Notes: generated from the letters alone by a model not told the origin. Positions 36,195 through 46,164 are shown, counted from the first letter of the stretch. The stretch: DNA of 64,000 nucleotides from Sphingomonas psychrotolerans (GCF_002796605.1 NZ_CP024923.1:3913501-3977500); one strand, 5' to 3'. Numbers and translations: made by a program.

Positions 36195-38279
36195 TCAGGA
36201 CTGGACAACCAATGCTGTCGCCGCGGCGCGCTCGGCGAAGCGTGGGTCGGTCAACGCCGCTTGCGCCTGTGCCCGCGCCTCGGGCTTGCGGCCGAGATCG
36301 GTATAGATCTGGGCGAGATGCCAGCGCAGCCCGGCATGGTGTGGAGCGAGCACTACCGCCTTCTGCAGCAGTTCTACTGCGGCCTGCACGTCGCCGTTGC
36401 GATAGAGCGCCCAGCCATAAGCGTCTGCGACCACCGGGTTGCCTGGCGCGAGCCCGTAGGCGGCCTCGCCGAAATCTGCGGCCGCGTCGAATTCCTCCGC
36501 GCCGGTATACGCTACCGCGAGATCGGCGTTGAGCGCAGCGTCGCCGTCGCCGATCCGGTCGCGCAGCAGTTCCAGCGTGTCGATCGCCGCGTCGTAATCG
36601 CCGGCGGCGAGCTGCCATGTGCCCGCGAGCCGCAACGCGGCAGCGTTGACCGGGTTCTGCGACAGAAAGAGCGCAAGGACGTTGGCGGCGTCGGCGCGGC
36701 GGGCGGCACGGTCGAGCGCCTCGACCAGCCGCAGCATCGTCGGTTCGTCGAAGCGCAGGCCGGCGGCGCTGCGATAGGCGAGCGCGGCATCGGCGAAGCG
36801 GTTCGTCAGCATTAGCGTGTCGCCAACGAGCAGATGTGCTGCGGGAACGCCGGAATGCCGCCGCGCGAGGTCCTGCGCTCTGGAGAGCGCGCCAGCCTTG
36901 TCGCCTTGGCCGATCAGCGCCCGGATCAGCGGCACCAGCGCGGCGGGATCGCCGGGACGCTGATCCGCGTCGGCTGCCAGCACGGAGGTGCTGTCGTCAG
37001 TCGAGAATGCGCCCGCGTCGCCGCGCACCGGCCAGGCGGCGCGGTCGAGCAATTGCGCTGCGGCGGTACGGTCACCGATCCGTTCGAGGGCGCGGGCTGC
37101 TAACACCAGGGAATAGCTGTCGGTGTCGCTGCGCGCGACCACGGGGCGGAGCAAGTCGATCGCATTGCGCGCCGAATCGGTGCGCAACAGCGCGATCGCG
37201 AGCAGTTTGCGCGCCGCGAGGTTCATCGGCTGATTGGCGACGAGCGGCTTCAGTTTCTCCATCGCCTGCTCGTAATCGGCCGCCTCGATGTCGAGCGCGC
37301 CGCCGAGCAGCAACGCCGCGGGAACTTGAGCAAGGCCGGGACCGGCGCGTTCGATCAGGCTCCGGGCGAGATCGGCATTGCCGCCGCGCGCCGCGATCAC
37401 CGCCTGTAGATAGAGCGCCTGCGCGCTGCCGGGCCGCACCGCCAGGGCCCGTCGCGTCGCCGCCAGCGAATCGAGCGTGCGCCCGGCATCGCCCAAGGTC
37501 GCGGCATATTCGATCAGCGCGCCGAAATCATCCGGATCGCGTTTCAGCGCCGCCTCGAACCACGGCAGCGCCGCGACCAGCCCGAACTGGCTGCGCACCA
37601 TTTCCCCGCGCAGCACGAGGGCATCGAGATTACCCGGATCGAGCGTCACGGCTTGTCCGGACGCCTGGATCGCGCCGAGCACGTCGCCGGCATCGAGCTT
37701 GAGACGTCCGGCATCGGCCCAGAGATCGGCATCGCGCGGTGCGGCCCGGAAAGCCTCGTCCAGCGCCGCGAAACTATCGGGCAATTTGCCTGACGATGCC
37801 AGCGCGCGGGCGCGGATGCGCAGCGCATAGACACGATATTGCGGGTCGGCCTTATTCGCTTCGGCAAGCGCTTTTTCTTCCTGACCCTGCAGCAGCAGGG
37901 CGTGCGCGCGCAGATGCGCGACTTGCTTCGGCTTGTACCCGGCCTCGACGGCACGCTGGAGCTCGGCAGCAGCGCCGACGCCGTCGCGGAGCGCGAGCAT
38001 CGCACGTGCCAGCGTGAAATGGGCCTGGGCATTGCCGGGATCGGCGCGGACCGCAGCAAGCGCGGCGTCGCGCGCGGCGGTGGCGTTGTGCGCATCGAGC
38101 AGCTTGCCGCTCCTCTCCAGCGCGGCGCGCGCCGCCACCGGATCGAGCCGGGCGGGCGACAGCGTGAACCACGCCGCGAGCACCAGCACGAAGGCGCCGA
38201 TCGCGCCGCCGATCACGATCAGGCGGCGAAGCCCGGGCTTGCGCCGGGTGGTGCGGGAATGCTTACGGCTGGAGGTCAT
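36195..38279 (-). CDS. prsT: PEP-CTERM system TPR-repeat protein PrsT-like
   Basis: 694 residues. An N-terminal transmembrane helix (about 18-40, RLIVIGGAIGAFVLVLAAWFTL) is followed by some fifteen TPR-like repeats to the end, e.g. DPGNAQAHFTLARAMLALRDG and GNPVVADAYGWALYRNGDVQAAVELLQKAV. Periplasmic and membrane-anchored. In PEP-CTERM/exosortase bacteria, a long TPR protein accompanies PrsK and PrsR in exopolysaccharide loci; the position directly after prsR (17-base overlap) supports this name. Its exact job, perhaps scaffolding polymer assembly, is not established. Confidence 0.8.
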   Translation of the reverse strand: MTSSRKHSRTTRRKPGLRRLIVIGGAIGAFVLVLAAWFTLSPARLDPVAARAALERSGKLLDAHNATAARDAALAAVRADPGNAQAHFTLARAMLALRDGVGAAAELQRAVEAGYKPKQVAHLRAHALLLQGQEEKALAEANKADPQYRVYALRIRARALASSGKLPDSFAALDEAFRAAPRDADLWADAGRLKLDAGDVLGAIQASGQAVTLDPGNLDALVLRGEMVRSQFGLVAALPWFEAALKRDPDDFGALIEYAATLGDAGRTLDSLAATRRALAVRPGSAQALYLQAVIAARGGNADLARSLIERAGPGLAQVPAALLLGGALDIEAADYEQAMEKLKPLVANQPMNLAARKLLAIALLRTDSARNAIDLLRPVVARSDTDSYSLVLAARALERIGDRTAAAQLLDRAAWPVRGDAGAFSTDDSTSVLAADADQRPGDPAALVPLIRALIGQGDKAGALSRAQDLARRHSGVPAAHLLVGDTLMLTNRFADAALAYRSAAGLRFDEPTMLRLVEALDRAARRADAANVLALFLSQNPVNAAALRLAGTWQLAAGDYDAAIDTLELLRDRIGDGDAALNADLAVAYTGAEEFDAAADFGEAAYGLAPGNPVVADAYGWALYRNGDVQAAVELLQKAVVLAPHHAGLRWHLAQIYTDLGRKPEARAQAQAALTDPRFAERAAATALVVQS

Positions 38280-39615
38280 AGGCCTTCATCAGATCGTAGA
38301 GAGTGGGACGGCTGATCCCGAGCAGCCGCGCGGTGCCCGAGATATTGCCTTCGGCACGCGCGAGCGCGTGGCGGATCGCCTTGCGGTCGGCCAGCTCGCG
38401 CACGGCCTTGAGGTTGATCGGCATTGGATCGGCCTTGTCTTCGAGGTCGAGATCGGCAGCGGTGACCATCTTGCTCTCGGCCATGATCGCCGCGCGCTTC
38501 ACCCGGTTCTCGAGCTCGCGGACATTGCCCGGCCAGCTCCATGCGTCGATCGCGGCGAGCGCATCGGGCGCGAAGCTCTTTGCGCCGGTCTGCATCGCCG
38601 CGGCGTATTTGGTGAGAAAGTGGCGCGCGAGCAGCCCCGCATCGCCGGGGCGTTCGGCGAGGCCGGGGATGCGGACCACGATCTCGGCGAGCCGATAATA
38701 GAGATCCTCGCGGAAACGTCCGTCGGCGACCATCGCGTCGAGGTCCTGATGCGTCGCGCAGACCACCCGGGTGTCGACGGCGATCGACTTGCGGCCGCCG
38801 ATCCGCTCGATCACGCGCTCCTGCAGGAAGCGCAGCAATTTGACCTGGAGCGGCAGCGGCACGTCGCCGATCTCGTCGAGAAACAGCGTGCCGCCCTGGG
38901 CGAGCTCGATCTTGCCTTCGGTCGTCTTGACCGCGCCGGTGAATGCGCCCTTTTCGTGCCCGAACAGCTCGCTTTCGAGCAGAGTCTCGGGGATCGCCGC
39001 GCAGTTGATCGCGACGAACGCGCCTTTCTTGCGGGGGCTGGCGTCGTGCACTCCGCGCGCGAGCAATTCCTTGCCGGTGCCGCTTGCCCCGAGCAGCATC
39101 ACCGAGACGTCGGCGCCGGCGACGCGCTCGATCGTGCGCGTGACCTTGAGCATCTCGGGGGCGCCGGTGATCATCCCGCCGAGCACGGCGCCGGCCTCGG
39201 CGCGTTCGGCAAGGCGGCGATTTTCAGCTTCGAGCGCATGGACGTGGAAGGCGCGCGCGACGATCAGCCCCAGCGCGTCGATATCGATCGGCTTTTGGTA
39301 GAAATCCCATGCGCCCAATGCGATCGCCTTGAGCATCGATTCGTGCGCGCCGTGACCCGAGGCGACGATCACCTTGGTGTCGGGACGGAGCTGGAGGATC
39401 GTTTCCAGCGTCGCGAAGCCTTCGGTGGTGCCGTCGGGATCGGGCGGCAGGCCGAGATCGAGCGTCACCACTTGCGGCTCTTCGGCGCGGATGAGCGTAA
39501 TCGCTTCCTCGCGATTGGCGGCGGTGTGAATCTCATAGCCTTCATAGGCCCAGCGCAACTGGCGCTGGAGGCCGGCATCGTCTTCGACGATCAGCAATTT
39601 CCGGATCTCGGTCAT
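38263..39615 (-). CDS. prsR: PEP-CTERM-type sigma-54-dependent response regulator PrsR
   Basis: 450 residues: receiver domain (1-120; acidic pocket Glu11-Asp12-Asp13, phosphoacceptor Asp53 in LDLGLPPDPDG, Lys108 in QKPIDI); AAA+ domain (about 148-375; Walker A GASGTGKE 176-183, GAFTGA 223-228, Walker B TLFLDEIGD); and a Fis-type HTH at the end (AEGNISGTARLLGISRPTLYDLMKAY). GAFTGA shows it activates sigma-54 RNA polymerase. The LPPDPDGTTEGFATLE insert in the receiver is typical of the PrsR group. Its start overlaps the prsK stop (ATGA), so the pair forms one two-component system. Confidence 0.92.
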   Translation of the reverse strand: MTEIRKLLIVEDDAGLQRQLRWAYEGYEIHTAANREEAITLIRAEEPQVVTLDLGLPPDPDGTTEGFATLETILQLRPDTKVIVASGHGAHESMLKAIALGAWDFYQKPIDIDALGLIVARAFHVHALEAENRRLAERAEAGAVLGGMITGAPEMLKVTRTIERVAGADVSVMLLGASGTGKELLARGVHDASPRKKGAFVAINCAAIPETLLESELFGHEKGAFTGAVKTTEGKIELAQGGTLFLDEIGDVPLPLQVKLLRFLQERVIERIGGRKSIAVDTRVVCATHQDLDAMVADGRFREDLYYRLAEIVVRIPGLAERPGDAGLLARHFLTKYAAAMQTGAKSFAPDALAAIDAWSWPGNVRELENRVKRAAIMAESKMVTAADLDLEDKADPMPINLKAVRELADRKAIRHALARAEGNISGTARLLGISRPTLYDLMKAYDLQP

Positions 39616-41669
39616 GCGGCACGCTCGTGGCGAAGATCGGCGGCGTGGGCGGCCTTGAGGATTACCCGGAAGCGTGTGCCTTCGCCCTCGCGCGATGTCA
39701 CTTCGATCCGCCCGTCCATCGCCGCGGCGAGCTGGCGCGCCTCGAACGCGCCGATGCCGAAGCCGCCGGCCTTGGACGAGACGAACGGCTTGAACAATTT
39801 GTCGCGAACAAAGGCGGGAGACATGCCGCAGCCCTGATCGACCACGTCGATCGTGACGTTGATCTCATCGGCGCCGACGGTGAGGGTGACCGGGGCGTCC
39901 GCGGGGCTCGCTTCGATCGCGTTCTGGACGAGATGATGGAGCAATTGTTCGAGTCCTGCCGGGTCAGCATGGGCTATCGCGCTCGAGGCGCCGGAGAGGT
40001 TCATCGGATGCTGCCGCGCGCGCGCCGCCGCTGCGCGCTGAACCAGATGCATGACCTCAACGGCGTGCGGCGCTTCGCTGCGCCCACGATGATGCTGCGA
40101 GAGCCTGGCGAGCAGTGCGTTCATCCGCTCGGCCGAGTCCTTGAGGGTCGCGATCATGTCTGCGCGGAACTCGGGCTTGTCGGCATGCCGTTCGGCGTTG
40201 CGCGCGGTGAGAGTGAGCTGGCTCACCAAATTCTTGATGTCGTGGAGAATGAAGGCGAAGCGGCGATTGAACTCGTCGAAGCGCTGGGCATCGGCCAGCG
40301 CCTCCTGCGCGCGCGCTTCGGCGAGATAGCTCGCCACCTGACGCCCGGCGACCTTGAGCAGATCGAAATCCTCCCAGTCGAGCGCGCGGTCCAGCGCCGG
40401 GCGGGCAAGCAGGATCGCGCCGGCGAGGCTTCCGAGATGCGGCAGCGGCACGAGCACCCAGGCATCGACGGCGTCCAGCATCCACCCGGGCACCGCCGCG
40501 GCGTCGGGGGACCGGGGATCGGCGCGCACTCGATCGAGCTCGATGATCCGGCCGGTATCCGCGAGATGACCGGCAAGGGCGGCATCCGCGGCGACGGGCA
40601 GTCTGCTGCGATCCCAGTTCCAGCTCGCACCGGGTTCGAGGCCGCTATCGTCGGGCACCAGCAACAGGCCGGCCGGGGATTCGGTCAGATCGGCGATCGC
40701 CTTGACGATGCGCTCGTCGAGCGGAGCGGCGCCCTCGGGCGCGCCCAGCGTCTCGGTGAAGCGCATCCATTCGGCGCGATAATCGTAGCGGTGGCGGAAG
40801 AAATGCTTGGCCAGCTTCACCTTGGCCCAGGCACGCAGCCAGCCATTCGAGACAAGCGTGAGGATCGCGGCGGTCGAACCGAGTACGAACGCGGTCTGGA
40901 GCAGCCGTGCGTTGCTCCCGCCGATCGTCGCGAGCGCGCTGGTGGCGAGCGCGAGCAACGCGAAATAGGCGCCGATCGCGACGAGCGACAAGGACTGATA
41001 GGCGACGGCGCGCGAGACCTGGACGTTGAGTTCGCCCTTGCGCTGGAGCGCAGTCACCATCGCCAGCGCCGCCGCGACCATCGCGACGCCGCGTGCCGCG
41101 ATCGATTGCGGGTGGGGATGCGCCGTCAGATACTCGGTGCAGAACAATGCGAAATCGGCGATCCACAGTCCCGCCAGTGCCGCCACGATCCAGCGCAGCC
41201 CACTCCCGGCCGACGGATTGAGCGCGGAGTAGAGCGCCTGCATCAGCACCAGCGCGGCGACCGCGACGAGCATGCGGAGCAGCAGCACGGCGCTCTCGAT
41301 CGGCCCTGCCGCCTCGGGGGTGCCGACGTTCGCTGCGATGTGCAGCACCAGCGTCCCGATGCTGACGAGTGCGACCACGCCATATACCGTGCCGAGCGCC
41401 AGCGGCGGCCGGACATTGGCGTCGCGCCGATGCAGCGTGACCATGAACCCGAGCCAGGCGAGGTTGCGCAGCGTTTCGAAGATGCGCGTCACCATCTCGC
41501 CTGCGCCGATCCCGGCCACCGCAAGCGCCCATAACGCGGTCAGCGCCAGTGCCGCGGCGAGGGGCCGGCGCGGCAAGCCGCTGGCCGATGCGCGCACCGT
41601 CCAGATCGTGAGCCCGCCGAAGAGCAACGCCGCGAGCGCATGACTCCACAGGATCAGCGCGGCCGTCAT
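39612..41669 (-). CDS. prsK: PEP-CTERM-type membrane histidine kinase PrsK
   Basis: 685 residues. About eight transmembrane helices span residues 1-285. A GAF-like domain follows (about 315-450), then a histidine kinase core: phospho-acceptor His476 in FAFILHDIKNLVSQL, the N box LEQLLHHLVQNAIEAS, G1 VDQGCGMSP and G2 GGFGIGAFEA. Architecture and the HDIKN H-box match the PrsK family. It signals to PrsR encoded next. The input signal is unknown. ATG overlaps the stop of the upstream glycosyltransferase. Confidence 0.92.
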   Translation of the reverse strand: MTAALILWSHALAALLFGGLTIWTVRASASGLPRRPLAAALALTALWALAVAGIGAGEMVTRIFETLRNLAWLGFMVTLHRRDANVRPPLALGTVYGVVALVSIGTLVLHIAANVGTPEAAGPIESAVLLLRMLVAVAALVLMQALYSALNPSAGSGLRWIVAALAGLWIADFALFCTEYLTAHPHPQSIAARGVAMVAAALAMVTALQRKGELNVQVSRAVAYQSLSLVAIGAYFALLALATSALATIGGSNARLLQTAFVLGSTAAILTLVSNGWLRAWAKVKLAKHFFRHRYDYRAEWMRFTETLGAPEGAAPLDERIVKAIADLTESPAGLLLVPDDSGLEPGASWNWDRSRLPVAADAALAGHLADTGRIIELDRVRADPRSPDAAAVPGWMLDAVDAWVLVPLPHLGSLAGAILLARPALDRALDWEDFDLLKVAGRQVASYLAEARAQEALADAQRFDEFNRRFAFILHDIKNLVSQLTLTARNAERHADKPEFRADMIATLKDSAERMNALLARLSQHHRGRSEAPHAVEVMHLVQRAAAARARQHPMNLSGASSAIAHADPAGLEQLLHHLVQNAIEASPADAPVTLTVGADEINVTIDVVDQGCGMSPAFVRDKLFKPFVSSKAGGFGIGAFEARQLAAAMDGRIEVTSREGEGTRFRVILKAAHAADLRHERAA

Positions 41670-43057
41670 CAGCGCGCGCCTTCCGGGAACAGCACGACGC
41701 GGATCGTCTGGAGCAGAATCAGCAGGTCGAGAAAGGGTGAATAGTTCTTGGCGTAGAACAGGTCGTATTCGAGCTTCTGACGCGAATCCTCGATCGAGGC
41801 GCCATAGGGATAGTTGATCTGTGCCCAGCCGGTGATGCCTGGCTTCACCATGTGGCGCTCGGCATAATAAGGCAGCTTCTGCTCGAGATCCTCGACGAAC
41901 TGGGGGCGCTCGGGGCGGGGGCCGACGAAGCTCATTTCACCCTTGAGCACGCTCCAGCATTGCGGCAACTCGTCGATGCGCAGCTTGCGGATGATCCGGC
42001 CGATGCGGGTGATTCGCGGATCGTCCTTCTCGGCCCAGACGGCCTTGCCGCCCACTTCGGCGTCCTGGCGCATCGAGCGCAGCTTGATGACGTCGAAACC
42101 GACGCCGTACAGGCCGACGCGGCGCTGGCGGTAGAAAGCGGGGCCCTTGCTCTCGAGCTTGATCGCGATCGCGGTGACCAGGACCAGCGGCAGGGTCAGG
42201 ACCAGCAATAACAGGCTGGCGCAGATGTCGAACAGGCGCTTGAACGCGCTCGACACCATGCGGCCCGATGAGAAGCCGTCGGAGAAAATCAGCCAGCTCG
42301 GATTGACGCTGTCGAGATCTACCCGGCCGGTCTCGCGCTCGAGAAAGGTCGAGATCTCGTTGACATGGACGCCGGTGGTCTTGATTCGCAGCAGATCCTT
42401 GAGCGGCAGTGCGTTGCGGCGCTCCTCCAGCGCGAGGACGACTTCGCTGGCGTTGAGCAGCTCGACATGATCGGCGAGATTGTAGATGGCGTCACGGGCG
42501 ATCGCTTCGGGGATGACGCGGTTGGCCTCGCTCATCGCTACATAGCCGACCACGGCGAAGCCCGCGCCCGGCGCCTTGGACAGCGTCTTGAGCCGCGCGG
42601 CGCGGGCGCCGGCGCCCAGCACGACGATGCGCCGCTTGAATGCCTGGCTGCCCAGCGTCTTGCCGAGCAGGATCCGCAGGAAGATCAGCAGGACGACCGA
42701 CACGCCCATCGCGTAGAGCAGGTTCGAGCGCCAGAAGCTGATTTCGGGGATCAGGAAATAGAGGACGCTGAGGCCGATCACGCCGAGCGATACCGCCACG
42801 ATCAGCCGCGCGGTGGCGTAGCGCAGCGACTGGAGCGCGTCGGTGCCGTAGACGCCGACGGCGATCATCGACACTTCGATGAAGGCCGTGTAGCTCAGCA
42901 ATTGCGGCGCGCGGTCGGCCATCGAGGTGGGCCCCATGCCCAGCTGATGGGCACGGAGTATCCAGCCGAGCTCGCCGGCGGCCAGCAACAGGACGAGGTC
43001 CAGCAGGCCGAGCAGCAGCACGGCGTTCGGCACGTAATGCTTGAACAAACGGATCAT
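41669..43057 (-). CDS. Exopolysaccharide-initiating sugar transferase (PEP-CTERM locus, EpsB/WcaJ type)
   Basis: 462 residues, a polyprenyl-phosphate hexose-1-phosphate transferase. Four to five N-terminal helices and a central CoA/NAD-binding-like region (IVVLGAGARAARLKTL) precede one helix at about 260-290 and the C-terminal bacterial-sugar-transferase domain. That domain has KLRSMRQDAE, KLRIDELPQCWSVLKGEMSF, VGPRPERPQFV and KPGITGWAQINYPYG. It starts polymer synthesis by loading the first sugar on undecaprenyl phosphate. It is first of the eps-prsK-prsR-prsT run. GGGAGCC precedes the ATG at 43055-43057; the open frame further upstream is not used. Confidence 0.92.
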   Translation of the reverse strand: MIRLFKHYVPNAVLLLGLLDLVLLLAAGELGWILRAHQLGMGPTSMADRAPQLLSYTAFIEVSMIAVGVYGTDALQSLRYATARLIVAVSLGVIGLSVLYFLIPEISFWRSNLLYAMGVSVVLLIFLRILLGKTLGSQAFKRRIVVLGAGARAARLKTLSKAPGAGFAVVGYVAMSEANRVIPEAIARDAIYNLADHVELLNASEVVLALEERRNALPLKDLLRIKTTGVHVNEISTFLERETGRVDLDSVNPSWLIFSDGFSSGRMVSSAFKRLFDICASLLLLVLTLPLVLVTAIAIKLESKGPAFYRQRRVGLYGVGFDVIKLRSMRQDAEVGGKAVWAEKDDPRITRIGRIIRKLRIDELPQCWSVLKGEMSFVGPRPERPQFVEDLEQKLPYYAERHMVKPGITGWAQINYPYGASIEDSRQKLEYDLFYAKNYSPFLDLLILLQTIRVVLFPEGAR

Positions 43058-43223
43058 GGCTCCCGCAGGACTAGAGCCAAAGTGTAAACAAACCCGACAC
43101 GCGTCGCGGGAGCGGGGAATGTGTCGGAAACGGCGGTTCGACACGAAACCGTTTCGGGCCCACATCGTTTAGTCGGGCGGGGCGAATACCTATATCTGCG
43201 GCCTGAACAGGGAGCCATTCACC

Positions 43224-44279
43224 ATGCCGGAAGCGAAGCCGATCATTCCCGTCATCCTCTCGGGAGGATCGGGGACCCGGCTGTGGCCGCTGTCGCGCCC
43301 CGAGCGACCCAAGCAGCTGTTGTCGCTGACCGGGGAGCAGACGATGCTGCAATTGACCGCGCTGCGTGCCGCGGGCGAGCACTTCGCCCTGCCGATCATC
43401 GTGGCGAATGGCGCGCATGCCGATCAGGTGGAGGCGCAACTCGCCGACGTCGTGACCGAAGTGCAGGCGCTGATCCTCGAGCCGGCGGGACGCAATACCG
43501 CGCCGGCGATCGCGCTTGCCGCGATCGCGGCGGGCGGCGGGAGCGACCCGATCCTCGTGATGCCGTCGGACCATGTGATCGCCGACGTCGACGCGTTTCA
43601 TGCGGCGATCCAGGCTGCGCTTCCGCTCGTCCAGGAAGGGTGGCTGGTTACGTTCGGCATCGCGCCCGATGCACCGGAAACCGGCTATGGCTGGATCAAG
43701 GTGGGCGAGCGGCTTGCCGAAGGCGTCCACCGGGTCGCGCGTTTCGTCGAGAAGCCGCCGCGCGACAAGGCCGAAGCGATGCTCGCGGCAGGCGATCATG
43801 CGTGGAACGGCGGCATCTTCCTGTTCCGCGCCGACATGTATCTGGGCGCGCTGAGCGTCTATGCGCCCGACATGCTGGTGGCGGCGCAGGCGGCGATGGA
43901 CAAGGCGCGGCGCGACGGCTTGCGCATCTGGCCCGACGCCGAGGCCTTTGCGAAGTCGCCGTCGGATTCGATCGACTATGCGGTCATGGAGAAGGCGCCG
44001 CGGGTGGCAGTGGTCCCCGTCGCGATGGGCTGGAGTGACGTCGGCAGCTGGGACGCGCTCTATGCGATCAGCGAAGCCGATGGCGACGGCAATGTCTGCC
44101 GCGGCGACGTAGTGGCGATCGACACGGTGAATTGCCTCGTGCGTAGCGAGCCCGGCAAGCGCGTGGCGCTGGTCGGGGTCAGCGATCTGATCGTGGTTGC
44201 GACCGGGAACGACATCCTCGTGTTGCCGCGCGGACGCAGCCAGGAGATCCGGAAGATCGTCGACGCGCTGAAACGGTGA
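43224..44279 (+). CDS. manC: Mannose-1-phosphate guanylyltransferase
   Basis: 351 residues, making GDP-mannose from GTP and mannose 1-phosphate for polysaccharide. The pyrophosphorylase signature is LSGGSGTRLWPLSRPERPKQ (12-31). Further nucleotidyltransferase landmarks are LVMPSDHVIAD, GYGWIKVGE, RFVEKP, WNGGIFLFRADMYL, IDYAVMEKA and MGWSDVGSWDAL. It is the short form without the phosphomannose isomerase cupin domain. AGGGAG lies before the start. Divergent from the eps transferase, with about 165 bases between carrying both promoters; its product plausibly feeds that pathway. Confidence 0.93.
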   Translation: MPEAKPIIPVILSGGSGTRLWPLSRPERPKQLLSLTGEQTMLQLTALRAAGEHFALPIIVANGAHADQVEAQLADVVTEVQALILEPAGRNTAPAIALAAIAAGGGSDPILVMPSDHVIADVDAFHAAIQAALPLVQEGWLVTFGIAPDAPETGYGWIKVGERLAEGVHRVARFVEKPPRDKAEAMLAAGDHAWNGGIFLFRADMYLGALSVYAPDMLVAAQAAMDKARRDGLRIWPDAEAFAKSPSDSIDYAVMEKAPRVAVVPVAMGWSDVGSWDALYAISEADGDGNVCRGDVVAIDTVNCLVRSEPGKRVALVGVSDLIVVATGNDILVLPRGRSQEIRKIVDALKR

Positions 44280-44298
44280 CGCCGGGCCGCCGCTGCGA

Positions 44299-46164
44299 TC
44301 AGGCGAGCAGCGCCTCGGCCTGATCGAGCGTGTCCTTGAAGGTGGCGACAAGCGCCTGATACGGCGCCGGCGACGCCATATCGAGGCCGGCGCGCTTGAG
44401 GATGTCGACCGGATAGTCCGAGCCGCCGGCCTTCAGCACCGAGAGATAATTGTCGCGCTCTTTGGCGCCGCCCTTCAGGATCGCCTGGGCGAAGTACGTC
44501 GCCGCGGCGATGCAGGTGGCGTATTGATAGACGTAGAAGCTGTTGTAGAAATGCGGGATGAACGCCCATTCGTTCGCATAGGCCGGGTCGAAGCCCATGC
44601 TCGGGCCGTGATAGCGCTTGAGCAGGTCGAAATAGACCTGGGTGAACTTGCTGCCCGACAGGCCTTCTCCCGCTTCGGCGAGATCGTGCGTCTTCAATTC
44701 GAACTCGGCGAACATCGTCTGGCGGTAGAAGGTGCCGCGGAAATTCTCCATCTGCTGGCCCAGATAGAAGAGCTTCTCTTCTTTGGTCTTCGCTTGCTTG
44801 AGCATGTGCGCGACGAGCAATTGCTCGTTGAGCGTCGAGGCGATCTCGGCGAGGAAGATCGGATAATCGGCCTTGTCATAAGGCTGGGCCGCATTGGCGA
44901 GCAGCGAGTGGAGCGCGTGGCCCCATTCGTGCGCATAAGTGCTCAGCCCGTCATATTTCTCCGACAGGTTGAGCAGCAGATAGGGGTGCACTTCATAGGC
45001 GCCGGGGTTCATGTAGGCGCCGGGGCTCTTGCCCTCGCGCGGCCACGGATCCATCCACTTCGCCGCGGTCGCCTTCGCGATACGGGCCTGGTACTCGGGG
45101 CCGAGCGGCTTGACCGCCTCGAGCGTCAGCGTGCGCATCTGATCGAGGCTGAACGGGCGGTCGAGCGAGACCAGAGGTGGGTAGATGTCGTAATAAGCGA
45201 TGTCGGGCAGCTTGAGCATCCGCCGGCGCAGATCGAAATAGCGATGGAGCTGGGGCAGGCCCTTGTTCGTCTCGGCGACGAGCGTGCGATAGACCGCCTC
45301 GGGCACGTTGTTGCCGGAAAGCGCGGCGGCGAGCGAGGTGGGATACTTCCGCGCTTTGGCATAGAAGATATCGCTCTTGACCTTGGCGTTGTAGGTCGCG
45401 CCGAACGAATTCCTGAACTTGCCGTGCGCAGTCCAGAAAGCGTCGAACACCGCCTTGCGGTCGGCGCGGTCGGGGGCGTCGCGATTGAGGGTATAGCCCT
45501 GGCTGTCGAGGCGGACCTCCTTGCCGTTCGAAAGCTTGATCGTCGGCCACGGAATGTCCGACGAGCGCAGCTGGCCCGAAATGTCGCCGGGCGCCTGGAG
45601 CGGCGCGCCCGCGCTGGCGAGCAGGGCTTCGCCTTCGGGCGACAGCGTATGCTCGGCCTGACGGACGATGTTGGCGAGGTAGAAGTCGAAACGCGTCCGG
45701 AGCGTCGGACTGGCGGCGATGAAACCGTCTATCCTGGGCTTGCCGACAGCGAGGATCTCGGGCGCGAACCACGCAGTCGCCTCGCCGAAGGCAGTGTAGA
45801 GGTCGACTGCCTGCGCCTGCTTCTCCTGCCAGGCGGCAATCCGGACATCCTCGTCCCCCTTCAGTCCGACATAGGTGTAGACCCGGGCGATCGTCTTGCC
45901 GAGATCGGACTGGAGCCCGAGCGCCTCGGCCAGCACCTGGGCGCTCTCGCCGAGCCGCCCCTTATATCCGGCTATGCCCGGCAACGCCGCGAGCGCACCC
46001 TTGCGCGCCGCCTCCCACGCCGCGTCATCGGGGTAGATTTCGGTGAGGTCCCACGCGGCGCCGCCAGCCTGGGCGGCGCCCTGGGCCCAGCCGGGCGCGG
46101 AGATGGCGAGACTCGCGAGCGCACCAGCAGCAGCCAACGCTTCGCGGCGGGATAGTTCGGTCAT
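44299..46164 (-). CDS. pepF: Oligoendopeptidase F-like M3 metallopeptidase with Tat-type signal
   Basis: 621 residues. Zinc motif HExxH is His412-Glu413-Trp-Gly-His416 in YAHEWGHALHSL, with the third ligand region in EIASTLNEQLL. The M3B helical body is complete. Most PepF enzymes are cytosolic, but this one begins MTELSRREALAAAG followed by a hydrophobic stretch and APGWAQ. That is a twin-arginine signal, so it is probably exported folded to the periplasm. The ATG at 46162-46164 is chosen because the signal starts there. Downstream of groEL on the same strand, separated by a strong terminator. Confidence 0.9.
   Translation of the reverse strand: MTELSRREALAAAGALASLAISAPGWAQGAAQAGGAAWDLTEIYPDDAAWEAARKGALAALPGIAGYKGRLGESAQVLAEALGLQSDLGKTIARVYTYVGLKGDEDVRIAAWQEKQAQAVDLYTAFGEATAWFAPEILAVGKPRIDGFIAASPTLRTRFDFYLANIVRQAEHTLSPEGEALLASAGAPLQAPGDISGQLRSSDIPWPTIKLSNGKEVRLDSQGYTLNRDAPDRADRKAVFDAFWTAHGKFRNSFGATYNAKVKSDIFYAKARKYPTSLAAALSGNNVPEAVYRTLVAETNKGLPQLHRYFDLRRRMLKLPDIAYYDIYPPLVSLDRPFSLDQMRTLTLEAVKPLGPEYQARIAKATAAKWMDPWPREGKSPGAYMNPGAYEVHPYLLLNLSEKYDGLSTYAHEWGHALHSLLANAAQPYDKADYPIFLAEIASTLNEQLLVAHMLKQAKTKEEKLFYLGQQMENFRGTFYRQTMFAEFELKTHDLAEAGEGLSGSKFTQVYFDLLKRYHGPSMGFDPAYANEWAFIPHFYNSFYVYQYATCIAAATYFAQAILKGGAKERDNYLSVLKAGGSDYPVDILKRAGLDMASPAPYQALVATFKDTLDQAEALLA

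Noticed and set aside
43166..43223. Longer N-terminus of the sugar transferase up to 43165
   Set aside because: The additional 36 residues lack family similarity; GGGAGCC and the usual start lie at 43057.
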